Positions 7,236-16,177 of a stretch of 63,758 nt of DNA are shown here, one piece after another (the first letter of the stretch is position 1; each line of letters opens with the position of its first letter). Origin of the DNA: Clostridiales bacterium UBA5888 (GTDB taxonomy: Bacteria; Bacillota; Clostridia; Oscillospirales; Oscillospiraceae); NCBI GenBank assembly GCA_002431965.1, contig DJEW01000014.1, forward strand, positions 1 to 63,758. Direction: 5' to 3'. The notes under the pieces are model-generated. The model saw only the letters and a program-made list of their open reading frames with translations. It was not told the origin of the DNA and did not search any database. The position numbers and the translations under genes are program-made.

Positions 7236-7463
7236 ATGATTTTTGAAAATGTAAGAGACGCACTTGCCCAGCAGTTTGAAGTCGATCCCGAAACCATCAC
7301 CATGGACACCAGCCTTATCGACGATCTCGGCGCTGACTCTCTCGACGTTGTCGAGCTCATCATGTCCCTTGAGGATCTCTTCGGCATCTCCATCAGCGAC
7401 GACGATGCGGCACAGCTCACCACCGTGCGCAAGATCGTTGACTACCTCGAAAAACTCAAGTAA
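7236..7463 (+). CDS. acpP: Acyl carrier protein
   Basis: 75-residue acidic carrier of fatty-acid synthesis. The DSL motif is in LGADSLDVVEL, with Ser35 as the phosphopantetheine attachment site. AAGGAAAGAGG precedes the ATG. It lies 58 bases after khpB rather than with fab genes, and mnmE/mnmG, the usual genes after khpB, are absent. It could be the housekeeping ACP or a second copy; the sequence looks fully canonical. Confidence 0.93.
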   Translation: MIFENVRDALAQQFEVDPETITMDTSLIDDLGADSLDVVELIMSLEDLFGISISDDDAAQLTTVRKIVDYLEKLK

Positions 7464-7474
7464 ACCGGCATATT

Positions 7475-7494
7475 GCCGCATTTTATGCGGCTTT
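7475..7494 (+). terminator. Weak terminator after acpP
   Basis: GCCGCAT at 7475-7481 pairs with ATGCGGC at 7485-7491 around TTT, followed by a short TTT run. It separates acpP from the ABC exporter genes. Confidence 0.5.
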
Positions 7495-7579
7495 GCCTTG
7501 GAAATTCAATGCCGGGAGGAGAGGGCGGGCGCACTCTTCTCCCGTGTTCTATCCCCATGAAAGGATGTGACAGCTTCCG

Positions 7580-9322
7580 ATGATAAAGCAGCTTTTAAAA
7601 AGCGTACGAGAATACAAAAAGCCGACGTTCATCACGTTTATCCTGATGGTGTGCGAGGTCATTATTGAGGTCGTTATTCCCTTTATTACCGCAAATCTCG
7701 TCAACGCCATCAAGGCAGGCGCGCAGATGCAGGAGATCTTGCACACGGGGCTCATCCTCGTCGCGATGAGCTTTGTGTCCCTTGCTTGCGGCTCTGCCGG
7801 CGGCTTTACCTCCGCGCGCGCCTCCTCCGGCTTTGCAAAAAACCTGCGCCATGACATTTTTGCCAGGGTGCAGAGCTTTTCTTTTGAAAATATAGACCGT
7901 TTCTCCACCGCCTCTCTTGTCACGCGCCTCACCACCGACGTGCAGAATGTTCAGTTTGCATATATGATGCTCGTGCGCACGGCGATACGCGCGCCGCTGA
8001 TGTTCCTTTTTGCGATAATCATGGCGTTCGTGATGGGCGGGTCGCTTGCAGTCACGTTTGTCGTCGTCATCCCCGTGCTCGGTCTGGGGATGTACTGGAT
8101 CGCAAAAAAGGCCATGCCGGCGTTCCGCGCGGTGTTCAAGAAGTACGATAAGCTCAACGAATCCATTGAGGAAAACGTCCGCGGGATGCGCGTTGTGAAG
8201 AGCTTCGCGCGCGAGGGCTACGAGAAGGAAAAGTTCGGCGCGGCGTCGCGCAATATCTGCAGGGACTTCACCTATGCCGAGCGTATCGTCGCGCTCAACG
8301 CGCCGCTGATGCAGGTGTGTCTGTACTTCAACATGATCTTCATCCTTGCTGTCGGCTCGCGCCTGATCGTCACGAGCGGCGGCAGTGTCATTGACGTGGG
8401 TCAGATCTCCGCCATGCTGACCTATGGCTTCCAGATACTCATGAGCCTTATGATGCTCTCGATGATCTATGTCATCCTCACCATGTCCGCCGAATCCGCC
8501 GCGCGCATCGGCGAGGTGCTGGTCGAGACCCCGGCGCTGACAAACCCGGAGCATCCCATATACGATATTCCCGACGGTTCTGTTGATTTTGACGGCGTTT
8601 CGTTCAAGTATTCCCGCACGGCAAAGAAATACGCTCTTTCAGACATTGACCTGCATATTCCTTCCGGCACGACCGTCGGCATTCTCGGCGGCACCGGCTC
8701 CTCAAAGTCCACGCTTATTCAGCTTATCCCCAGGCTCTATGACGTGACAGAGGGCAGCGTGAAGGTCGGCGGGCACGATGTGCGCGAATATGACCTTGAC
8801 GCGCTGCGCTCCGCGGTGGCTGTGGTGCTGCAGAAAAACACTCTCTTTTCCGGCACGATAAAGGAAAACCTCCGCTGGGGCAACCCCAATGCGACGGACG
8901 AGGAGCTTATAGAGGCTTGCCGCCTCGCGCAGGCGGACGACTTTGTCCGGTCCTTCCCCGACGGATATGACACATATATCGAGCAGGGCGGCACGAACGT
9001 ATCCGGCGGGCAGAAGCAGCGCCTGTGCATTGCCCGCGCACTGCTGAAAAACCCGAAAATACTTATCCTCGACGACTCCACCAGCGCCGTGGACACGCGC
9101 ACTGACGCGCTCATCCGTGGGGGGTTCAGATCGTATATTCCCGCGACGACCAAGATAATTATCGCGCAGCGCGTCGCTTCCGTGCAGGACGCTGACGTTA
9201 TCGTCGTCATGGACAACGGCGGCATTGCCGATATGGGCACACATGAAGAGCTGCTCTCGCGCAGCCCCATTTACCGCGAGGTATATGAGCAGCAGACAAA
9301 CGGAGGTGAGATCAGTGAATAA
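7580..9322 (+). CDS. ABC exporter, half-transporter with degenerate ATP site
   Basis: Type IV (exporter-fold) ABC half-transporter of 580 residues: six membrane segments in residues 1-310 and one ATPase domain in 330-575. Walker A near residue 370 is GGTGSSKST. The signature is NVSGGQKQR. Walker B near 497 ends LDDSTSAVD, with Asp in place of the catalytic Glu, and the switch histidine is replaced by Gln (IIIAQRV, about 530). Those two changes mark the degenerate subunit of heterodimeric exporters such as TM287/288 or BmrCD. The stop overlaps the start of the next gene, so the two are made together. The substrate is unknown: a drug, lipid or peptide is possible. Confidence 0.9.
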   Translation: MIKQLLKSVREYKKPTFITFILMVCEVIIEVVIPFITANLVNAIKAGAQMQEILHTGLILVAMSFVSLACGSAGGFTSARASSGFAKNLRHDIFARVQSFSFENIDRFSTASLVTRLTTDVQNVQFAYMMLVRTAIRAPLMFLFAIIMAFVMGGSLAVTFVVVIPVLGLGMYWIAKKAMPAFRAVFKKYDKLNESIEENVRGMRVVKSFAREGYEKEKFGAASRNICRDFTYAERIVALNAPLMQVCLYFNMIFILAVGSRLIVTSGGSVIDVGQISAMLTYGFQILMSLMMLSMIYVILTMSAESAARIGEVLVETPALTNPEHPIYDIPDGSVDFDGVSFKYSRTAKKYALSDIDLHIPSGTTVGILGGTGSSKSTLIQLIPRLYDVTEGSVKVGGHDVREYDLDALRSAVAVVLQKNTLFSGTIKENLRWGNPNATDEELIEACRLAQADDFVRSFPDGYDTYIEQGGTNVSGGQKQRLCIARALLKNPKILILDDSTSAVDTRTDALIRGGFRSYIPATTKIIIAQRVASVQDADVIVVMDNGGIADMGTHEELLSRSPIYREVYEQQTNGGEISE

Positions 9323-11216
9323 CAGTTCCGCGACCCGCCCCGATATGCGCTCTCTCGGGCGCACGGTGAAGAAATTTTTCGGGTACTACCCGGTGCTCGC
9401 GCCGGTGACCGTCGTGTGCATTCTCTTTTCCGCCATTGTCAGCTCCATCCCGTCCATTTTCGTGCAGAATGTGCTGAGCGTCGTTGAAAAGTGGTATAAA
9501 ACAGGCGACTGGGCGACTGCAAAGACGGAGATCGTCCCGTACCTGATCCTTCTGGGCGTGCTTTATGTGCTCTCCATCGCGGCGCAGGTGCTCTATACCC
9601 AGCTTATGGCCGTCATGACCCAGGGCTTTCTCGACAAGCTCCGCCGCGAGGTCTTCGGCGGGATGCAGAATCTGCCCATAAAGTACTTTGACACTCATAA
9701 GCACGGCGATATAATGAGCTATTACACCAACGACATCGACACGCTCCGCCAGCTCATCTCCCAGGCGTTCCCCTCGCTCATCCAGTCCGCAGCGATCGTA
9801 CTGACGGTGTTTGCGATAATGCTGTATTTCTCCGTATTGCTCACACTCGTGCTCGTGCTGGGCGTTGTGGCAATGGCAATCGTCGCAAAGCGCATCGGCG
9901 GCGGCTCCGCGCGCTACTTCCTCGACGCGCAGAAGTATGTCGCGCGCACGGAGGGCTTCGTGCAGGAGATGATGAACGGGCAGAAGGTCATCAAGGTGTT
10001 CTGCCACGAGAAGGCAAGCCTTGACGACTTTGACGTGATAAATGAGCAGCTCTATAACGCAAGCTTCCGCGCCAATGCCTATGCCAACGCCCTTGCCCCC
10101 ATCATCAGCAACATCGGGAACGTGCTTTATGTCGTGCTCGCGCTCGTGGGCGGCGTGTTCATACTCGCCGGCGTGCCGAATGTCAGCTTTTCCGGGCTTG
10201 CGTTCGACGTGACCATCCTTGTGCCGTTTCTGAACATGGCAAAGCAGTTCGCCGGCAACGTCAACCAGCTCTCGCAGCAGATAAACGCAGTGGTCATGGC
10301 GGCGGCAGGCGCGCAGCGCATCTTCTCGCTCGTCGATCAGCCCCCCGAGGTGGACGACGGCTATGTCACCCTTGTCAACGCCGACATAGCGCCCGACGGC
10401 ACGATAACGGAAGCGGCGGAGCGCACGGGGCACTGGGCGTGGCGCCATCCTCACGGCGACGGAACGCTCACCTATACCGAGCTTCGCGGCGACGTGCGCA
10501 TGGTGGACGTTGACTTTGCCTATGAAGAGGGCAAGCAGGTGCTCTTTGACATCACCGTATACGCAGAACCCGGGCAGAAGGTTGCCTTTGTCGGCGCGAC
10601 CGGCGCGGGCAAGACGACCATCACAAACCTCATCAATCGCTTTTACGACATAGCCGACGGCAAAATACGCTATGACGGCATCAACATCAACAAGATAAAG
10701 AAAGCCGACCTGCGCCGTTCGCTCGGCGTCGTGCTGCAGGACACCAACCTCTTCACCGGCTCTGTCATGGACAACATCCGCTACGGCCGTCTTGACGCGA
10801 CCGATGAGGAGTGCATCGCCGCGGCAAAGCTCTCCGGTGCGGACGATTTCATCACACGCCTCCCGCAGGGCTACGCCACCGAGCTTTCCGGCAACGGCGC
10901 GAACCTCTCCCAGGGGCAGCGCCAGCTCATCGCAATCGCGCGCGCAGCCGTTGCGGATCCTCCTGTCATGATCCTCGACGAGGCAACCAGCTCCATCGAC
11001 ACGCGCACGGAGGCGATCGTCCAGCGCGGCATGGACAAGCTCATGGAGGGGCGCACGGTGTTCGTCATCGCCCACCGGCTCTCCACCGTCATGAACTCCG
11101 ACGTTATCATGGTGCTCGACCACGGGCGCATCATTGAGCGCGGCAGTCATGAGAAGCTCATTGCCGAAAAGGGCGTATATTACCAGCTCTACACCGGCGC
11201 ATTTGAGCTTGAATAA
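9315..11216 (+). CDS. ABC exporter, half-transporter with consensus ATP site
   Basis: Partner of the preceding gene, 633 residues from a GTG start at 9315. I chose this start because GGAGG at 9302-9306 lies eight bases upstream and the family N-terminus begins there, although the frame is open from 9225. Six membrane segments lie in residues 25-330. The ATPase domain has canonical residues: Walker A GATGAGKTT near 427, signature NLSQGQRQ, Walker B ILDEATSS near 552 and switch His in IAHRLS near 584. About 50 extra residues sit between the membrane and ATPase domains (around 355-400), common in this half of such pairs. The heterodimer should have one active and one silent ATP site. Confidence 0.9.
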   Translation: MNNSSATRPDMRSLGRTVKKFFGYYPVLAPVTVVCILFSAIVSSIPSIFVQNVLSVVEKWYKTGDWATAKTEIVPYLILLGVLYVLSIAAQVLYTQLMAVMTQGFLDKLRREVFGGMQNLPIKYFDTHKHGDIMSYYTNDIDTLRQLISQAFPSLIQSAAIVLTVFAIMLYFSVLLTLVLVLGVVAMAIVAKRIGGGSARYFLDAQKYVARTEGFVQEMMNGQKVIKVFCHEKASLDDFDVINEQLYNASFRANAYANALAPIISNIGNVLYVVLALVGGVFILAGVPNVSFSGLAFDVTILVPFLNMAKQFAGNVNQLSQQINAVVMAAAGAQRIFSLVDQPPEVDDGYVTLVNADIAPDGTITEAAERTGHWAWRHPHGDGTLTYTELRGDVRMVDVDFAYEEGKQVLFDITVYAEPGQKVAFVGATGAGKTTITNLINRFYDIADGKIRYDGININKIKKADLRRSLGVVLQDTNLFTGSVMDNIRYGRLDATDEECIAAAKLSGADDFITRLPQGYATELSGNGANLSQGQRQLIAIARAAVADPPVMILDEATSSIDTRTEAIVQRGMDKLMEGRTVFVIAHRLSTVMNSDVIMVLDHGRIIERGSHEKLIAEKGVYYQLYTGAFELE

Positions 11217-11233
11217 GTAAATACAGACTGTTC

Positions 11234-11266
11234 GACCCTCTGCCAAATGGCAGAGGGTCGTTTTTT
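11234..11266 (+). terminator. Terminator after the ABC exporter genes
   Basis: GACCCTCTGCC at 11234-11244 pairs perfectly with GGCAGAGGGTC at 11249-11259, followed by G and six T. A classic rho-independent terminator. Confidence 0.9.
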
Positions 11267-11288
11267 ACTATTTACTATTTGCTATACG

Positions 11289-11549
11289 CTATTCTCTGAA
11301 TATAAGCAGCTTGTATGCCTCAATCTCCAGCTCCGCGGCGAGGTTGAACAGCAGATCCAGCGAGATCGGGCGGCATATGTTCGGCGCCTCTATCGCGCCG
11401 AGATGCTGACGGCTGATGCCAACGCGCTCGGCAAGCTGCTCCTGAGTCAGCCCCATATGCTTTCGATAGTACGCAATATTATACCCAAGCTCTATATATT
11501 TGCCGCTGTTGTCCCGCGCCGCTGCGCTATGCTCCGCCATTCGACCCAC
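11289..11549 (-). CDS. Small HTH (Cro/CI-type) transcription regulator
   Basis: 86-residue protein, essentially one XRE-type helix-turn-helix: GYNIAYYRKHMGLTQEQLAERVGISRQHLGAIEAPN at about residues 22-57, followed by a short helical end. There is no ligand or dimerisation domain, as in many small autorepressors. Translation could also start at the second Met (11540). It is divergent from the LtaS-like gene. The gap holds promoters for both directions and the palindrome ATTGTC-T-GACAAT, a plausible operator. Targets are inferred from position only. Confidence 0.82.
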   Translation of the reverse strand: MGRMAEHSAAARDNSGKYIELGYNIAYYRKHMGLTQEQLAERVGISRQHLGAIEAPNICRPISLDLLFNLAAELEIEAYKLLIFRE

Positions 11550-11575
11550 CTCCGTGTTTCATGAAGCGTTTGTCA

Positions 11576-11658
11576 TAATTAGATGATAATGCATCGAATG
11601 GTCAAATTAAATTGTCTGACAATTATCACTTGATATTTGTAATGTGACAAAGTATAAT
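11576..11658. promoter_or_regulatory. Divergent promoters with a palindromic operator candidate
   Basis: Leftward for the HTH gene: TTGACC (complement of 11600-11605), 18 bases, TAATTA (complement of 11576-11581). Rightward for the LtaS-like gene: TTGATA at 11630-11635, 17 bases, TATAAT at 11653-11658. Between the two -35 boxes, 11611-11623 reads ATTGTC-T-GACAAT, a perfect palindrome positioned to control both promoters. Confidence 0.6.
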
Positions 11659-11704
11659 GGTTAGGTAACACACAACAATATGTAAGGTTATGGAGGACGC
11701 GGGG

Positions 11705-13744
11705 ATGTCAATGACCACGCAAAGCCGCTGCGGCGCTCGAAGCGGAGCGGTGCTTTTGATGCTGGATGCTGTGTATCTTGAGCTTTTACTGCGCCTGACG
11801 ACGGGTCAGGCGCTTTTTGCACGCGGCTCAGCGGGCGGTATATGCACGGCGCTTGCCTTCGCGCTCATTCTCGCCGCCGCGTGCAGCCTTTTCAGGGGCG
11901 AGCGCGCGGCGTGGCGCGCCGGTCTTGCCGCCGCTGCTCTTATGACGGTGTGGTTTCTCTTCTGCGCGCTGACGTTTGACGCATACAAGGTTTTCATGCC
12001 GCCCGACATTATCCTCAGTCAGGCAGGCAACGCCGCGCGAGATTTCGGCGGCAATGTCCTCAGCACGATTCTGAAGAGCCTTCCGCTCATACTGCTCTAT
12101 TTCCTGCCCGTGCTCGCAGCGCTCCCTCTGCCGCATGTTCTCCGCCGCGGCGCTCATTCCGCTGCAAGACCGCGCGGGCGGCTGACCCTTTGTCTTTCCG
12201 GCGCGGCTTTCGCTTTTGCCGCTGCGGGGTATCTCCTCTCCAACTGCACCCCCGCCCTGCGCGCGGAGTATTCCTCCTGCACTTATGACACGGCGATAAG
12301 GGAATATGGCGCACTCGCCGCCCTTGTCCGTCCCGCCGCAGGCGCAGGGAGCGGCGGCAGCTTTACCTCTCCCGCGCCGCAGACTCCTGCTCCCTCTTCT
12401 GCGGTCACGGACGGCGCCGGCAGCGTACCGGCGGCCGCGCCGCCCGACGATGCAGGAAAAACGGATTACGGCTTCAACGTCATGGACATCGACTTTGCCG
12501 CGCACGAGACCTCAAACGCAAAGCTCAGCTCGCTCAACGCGTACATACAGCGCACAGAGCCGACGAAAAGGAACGAATACACCGGGCTTTTCAGGGGCAA
12601 AAACCTGATCCTTATCACGGCAGAGGCGTTCTCCAGGGAGGTCATTGACCCGGAACGCACGCCGGCGCTCTATCGCCTTTCCAGCCGCGGCATCGTGTTT
12701 GAGGACTTCTACCAGCCTGCATGGGGCGGCAGCACCTCCACCGGGGAATACTCCTTCCTCACCGGACTCGCGCCTGTTGACCCGATGGTGATGATGTCCT
12801 CGCGCACCTCAAACATGTATTTCACCATGGGCAATCAGCTCCGCCGTCTCGGTTACAGCAGCTTTGCCTATCATAACGGCAGCCGCACCTACTACTCCCG
12901 AGACCTCACCCTGCCCAACATGGGCTATGACAGCTACGTCGCCATCGGCAACGGTATGGAGAACGGGCTGACCGGCGGCCTTTTCCCCGAGAGCGACAAG
13001 GAGATGATGGACTACACCGTCCCCATCTACATTGACGCGCAGCCCTTCAGCGTTTATTACATGACCATCAGCGGTCATGCCAGCTATGCTTTCAAAGACG
13101 ATATAAACGACATGTCGGTGAAAAACCGCGCCGTCACCGAGGGGCTTGACTACTCCGAGCCTGTGCGCGCCTATCTCGCGGCGAATCAGGAGCTTGAATA
13201 CGCGCTTGAAAGCCTCGTTGCCCAGCTTGAGGCAGCCGGCATTGCCGATGACACGGTCATCGCCCTCGTGCCCGACCACTACCCCTATGGGCTGCTGCCG
13301 AGCAACGCATGGGGCGGTCAGACCGGGCTTCTTGAGGAGCTTTACGGTGCGGAGGCGGACACCTGCCGCGGGCGCGACCACAATGCCGCGATCATATGGA
13401 GCGCCTGCCTTGAGGACGAGCCGCCCATCACGGTTTCAAAGCCCGTCTCCAGCATTGACATTCTCCCCACGCTCTCCAATCTCTTCGGCGTTGAGTACGA
13501 CTCACGGCTGCTCGCCGGGCGCGATGTGTTTTCCGGGGAGGAGGGTCTTGTTTTCTGGAACGACGGCTGCTGGCTGACGGAGCACGGCTACTATGACACG
13601 CATCAGCGCGCGTTCACGCCCGCTGACGGCGCAGAAGCGGCGGACGAGGAATACATAGCGCGCATGAGCGCCACGGTCGCCGACCGGCTCTCCCTCTCGC
13701 GCATAATTGAAAACGAGGACTATTACGGCTTCCTTTTTGACTGA
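11705..13744 (+). CDS. LtaS-like sulfatase-fold membrane enzyme (lipoteichoic acid synthase family)
   Basis: 679 residues: four or five membrane segments in roughly residues 10-200, a Ser/Ala/Pro-rich linker, then an extracellular alkaline-phosphatase-fold domain. Expected metal and catalytic parts are present: LILITAEAF, the nucleophile Ser/Thr in GGSTSTGEYS, VPDHYPYG and GRDHNAAI. The family transfers glycerol-phosphate from phosphatidylglycerol to build lipoteichoic acid, or modifies other surface polymers with phosphoglycerol. An ATG at 11690 is in frame, but GGAGG at 11692-11696 points to 11705. It is divergent from a small HTH gene and ends at a strong terminator. No glycolipid synthase is adjacent, so true LTA synthase is likely but not certain. 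Confidence 0.82.
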   Translation: MSMTTQSRCGARSGAVLLMLDAVYLELLLRLTTGQALFARGSAGGICTALAFALILAAACSLFRGERAAWRAGLAAAALMTVWFLFCALTFDAYKVFMPPDIILSQAGNAARDFGGNVLSTILKSLPLILLYFLPVLAALPLPHVLRRGAHSAARPRGRLTLCLSGAAFAFAAAGYLLSNCTPALRAEYSSCTYDTAIREYGALAALVRPAAGAGSGGSFTSPAPQTPAPSSAVTDGAGSVPAAAPPDDAGKTDYGFNVMDIDFAAHETSNAKLSSLNAYIQRTEPTKRNEYTGLFRGKNLILITAEAFSREVIDPERTPALYRLSSRGIVFEDFYQPAWGGSTSTGEYSFLTGLAPVDPMVMMSSRTSNMYFTMGNQLRRLGYSSFAYHNGSRTYYSRDLTLPNMGYDSYVAIGNGMENGLTGGLFPESDKEMMDYTVPIYIDAQPFSVYYMTISGHASYAFKDDINDMSVKNRAVTEGLDYSEPVRAYLAANQELEYALESLVAQLEAAGIADDTVIALVPDHYPYGLLPSNAWGGQTGLLEELYGAEADTCRGRDHNAAIIWSACLEDEPPITVSKPVSSIDILPTLSNLFGVEYDSRLLAGRDVFSGEEGLVFWNDGCWLTEHGYYDTHQRAFTPADGAEAADEEYIARMSATVADRLSLSRIIENEDYYGFLFD

Positions 13745-13751
13745 CCGTAAA

Positions 13752-13790
13752 CTGAAAAGGCGCGCTGCCATGTGCAGCGCGTCTTTTCAG
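13752..13790. terminator. Bidirectional terminator between the LtaS-like gene and asd
   Basis: CTGAAAAG-G-CGCGCTGC pairs with GCAGCGCG-T-CTTTTCAG around a short loop. An A-run on one side and T-run on the other serve the two convergent genes. Confidence 0.88.
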
Positions 13791-13801
13791 ACGGTTCTGT
13801 C

Positions 13802-14806
13802 CTATTTTTCTATCAGCTTTTTCAGTATCTGCACCGCGTTTGCCGCCGCGCCCTTGCGTATCTGGTCGCCGCAGCACCAGAGCGTCAGCCCGTTCGCGTC
13901 CGTCAGATCCTCGCGCACACGCCCGACCCACACAAGGTCCTGATTTGACGTGTCGAGCGGAGTGGGATAATCCCTGCCCTGATAGTCTTCAACAAGGCGC
14001 ACACCGGGAAAACTGCGTATCGCTTCCTTTGCCTCCTCGACGGATATTTTGCGCTCCGTGCGCAGCGTGACGGAGATGGAGTGCGAGCGCATCACCGGAA
14101 CGCGCACGCAGGTGCACGTGACGGCAAGCTCCGGCGTGTGCAGGATGCGCCGCCCCTCGTTCTGCATCTTCATTTCCTCATCGGTATAGAGATTTTCAAG
14201 CTCGTCGCCGATATGCGGGATGACGTTCATTGCGATCTGCGCGGGGAACACCTTCACTTCGACGCTCTTTCCCTCCGCGAGGGCGTGCATCTGGTCTTCA
14301 AGCTCGGCAAGCCCAGCCTGCCCCGCGCCGGACACCGCCTGATACGTGCACGCTATCATCGATTTTATCGGGCTGAGCCTTGCCAGCGCCGCAACGGCCA
14401 TCAAAGTGATGATCGACGAGCAGTTCGGGTTCGCGATGATGCCCTTATTATTGAATGCGTCCTCGCCGTTTATCTCCGGCACGACGAGCGGCACATCCGC
14501 GTCCATGCGGAAGGCGGAGCTGTTGTCGATGTACACCGCGCCGCTTTTGACTATAGCCGGGGCAAACCGGCGTGACATCGGGTTTTTCACTGCGCCGAGG
14601 ACAAAGTCCATCCCCTCAAAGCTCTCATCGTGCGCTTCCTCTATCTTCACGTCCTCGCCCCTGAAGCGCACGTATCCGCCTGCGCTCTTCGCGCTCGCCA
14701 GCGGCAGCAGCTTTCCGACCGGGATGTCGTACTCCTCGAGCACCTTCAGCATTTCCTGCCCGACCGCGCCCGTCGCGCCCAGTATTGCAACATTGTATTT
14801 TTTCAT
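13802..14806 (-). CDS. asd: Aspartate-semialdehyde dehydrogenase
   Basis: Reduces aspartyl phosphate to aspartate semialdehyde with NADPH, the second step of the aspartate family pathway. 334 residues with GATGAVGQEML at the N-terminus (NADP binding) and the catalytic Cys129 in ANPNCSSI. It is the last gene of the leftward hom-lysC-asd arm, 18 bases after lysC, and ends at a bidirectional terminator. Confidence 0.95.
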   Translation of the reverse strand: MKKYNVAILGATGAVGQEMLKVLEEYDIPVGKLLPLASAKSAGGYVRFRGEDVKIEEAHDESFEGMDFVLGAVKNPMSRRFAPAIVKSGAVYIDNSSAFRMDADVPLVVPEINGEDAFNNKGIIANPNCSSIITLMAVAALARLSPIKSMIACTYQAVSGAGQAGLAELEDQMHALAEGKSVEVKVFPAQIAMNVIPHIGDELENLYTDEEMKMQNEGRRILHTPELAVTCTCVRVPVMRSHSISVTLRTERKISVEEAKEAIRSFPGVRLVEDYQGRDYPTPLDTSNQDLVWVGRVREDLTDANGLTLWCCGDQIRKGAAANAVQILKKLIEK

Positions 14807-14824
14807 TTTCGTCTCCTCCCTGAT

Positions 14825-16141
14825 TTAGCCCGCGAAGCCGTCGTACAGCACCTGTATCGCGGTCTCGAAGTCCTTGTTTTCCACGCCTACTATTATACTC
14901 GTCTCGTCCGCGCCCTGTGCAATGGTGCGGATATTCACACCGTTGTCGCCAAGCGCCTTGAATATCTTGCCCGACACGCCCGGACGGAACGGCATCTTCC
15001 GCCCGACCGCCGCAACCAGCGCTATCCCGTCGCGTACCTGAACGTCGTCCGGGCGGCAGCTTTTCTGTATTTCGTTGACGACGTCGTATATCGCGTCGCC
15101 CAGCGCCGCCGTCGCACACACAAGCGCGAAGCTGTCCAGCCCCAGCGTTATATGCTCTATCGTCGCCTTGAAGCGCTCCAGTATCTCAAGCGTCCGGCGC
15201 AGTGTCCGGCACACGTCCATGTTGTGCTTTGTCACGGTGATGATCGTGAAGTTGCGCCGCCCGGCTATGCCCGTGATAAAGCGCTCATGCGCGCCGTCTG
15301 TATCCTCCACGTGCTCCACTATCATCGTGCCCGGATCGTCCGGGGCGTTTGTGTTGCGGATATTGAGGGGGATGCCCTTTTCCTTGACCGGCTGCACGGA
15401 TTCCTCATGCAGCACCGACGCGCCCATGAACGCCAGCTCCCGCAGCTCTGCATATGTTATGCGCGGTATCGGCTTCGGATCCCGGACGATTTTCGGGTCT
15501 GCCATCAGAATGCCGGACACGTCCGTCCAGTTCTCGTATACGTCCGCGTCCGCCGCTGCGGCTGCCAGCGCACCGGTGATGTCGCTGCCGCCGCGGCTCA
15601 TTACTTTTATTTTCCCTGTCGGCGACAAGCCGTAGAACCCCGGTATCACAACGCGCCCGTACTCCTCCACGGCTGCCCTTATCGCCGCGTAGCTGCGCTC
15701 GGTCTCCACCTGCCCGTCAAAACCGAAAAACACGCAGTCCTTCGCGTCCACGAAGGTATAACCGAGGTAGTCCGCAAGGAGCTTTGAGGTGAAGTACTCC
15801 CCGCGCGATACAAGCTCGTCCACGCTCATGTCCCGGTCAAGCCGCGCGCGAAGCGCTTTGAAGTCCGCCTCCACGTCATAGGCGATCCCGAGCTCATCGC
15901 GTATCCCGGCAAAGCGCCGCTCGATACCGTCCATTATCTCGTCGCATGACACACCGTAGGTCAGATGCGCATGGCAAAGGTACAGAAGATCCGTGAGCTT
16001 GTGATCGTCCGGTGTGCGCTTGCCCGCCGCGCTCGACACAACGATGCGCCGCGCGCCGTCCGCCTCGACTATGCTCTTCACCTTTCTGAACTGCTCCGCG
16101 CCCGCAACGGACGAGCCGCCGAATTTTACAACCTTAAGCAT
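14825..16141 (-). CDS. lysC: Aspartate kinase
   Basis: Phosphorylates aspartate, the committed step toward lysine, threonine and methionine. 438 residues. The kinase domain starts VVKFGGSSVAGAEQF and has the substrate-site blocks GRGGSDITG-like MSRGGSDITGALAAAA near residue 180. The C-terminal 160 residues contain two ACT-type regulatory domains (ITVTKHNMDVCRTLRR and IALVAAVGRKMPFRPG), so feedback by an end-product amino acid is expected. Gene order with asd and hom suggests that it serves threonine synthesis. Confidence 0.94.
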   Translation of the reverse strand: MLKVVKFGGSSVAGAEQFRKVKSIVEADGARRIVVSSAAGKRTPDDHKLTDLLYLCHAHLTYGVSCDEIMDGIERRFAGIRDELGIAYDVEADFKALRARLDRDMSVDELVSRGEYFTSKLLADYLGYTFVDAKDCVFFGFDGQVETERSYAAIRAAVEEYGRVVIPGFYGLSPTGKIKVMSRGGSDITGALAAAAADADVYENWTDVSGILMADPKIVRDPKPIPRITYAELRELAFMGASVLHEESVQPVKEKGIPLNIRNTNAPDDPGTMIVEHVEDTDGAHERFITGIAGRRNFTIITVTKHNMDVCRTLRRTLEILERFKATIEHITLGLDSFALVCATAALGDAIYDVVNEIQKSCRPDDVQVRDGIALVAAVGRKMPFRPGVSGKIFKALGDNGVNIRTIAQGADETSIIVGVENKDFETAIQVLYDGFAG

Positions 16142-16177
16142 ATCTTTTCATCTCTTTCCTGTTGTGCTATAATCTCC

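Noticed and set aside
9312..11246. Open frame of 644 codons on the minus strand
   Set aside because: Antisense to the second ABC exporter gene; His/Val/Asp-rich shadow sequence without motifs.
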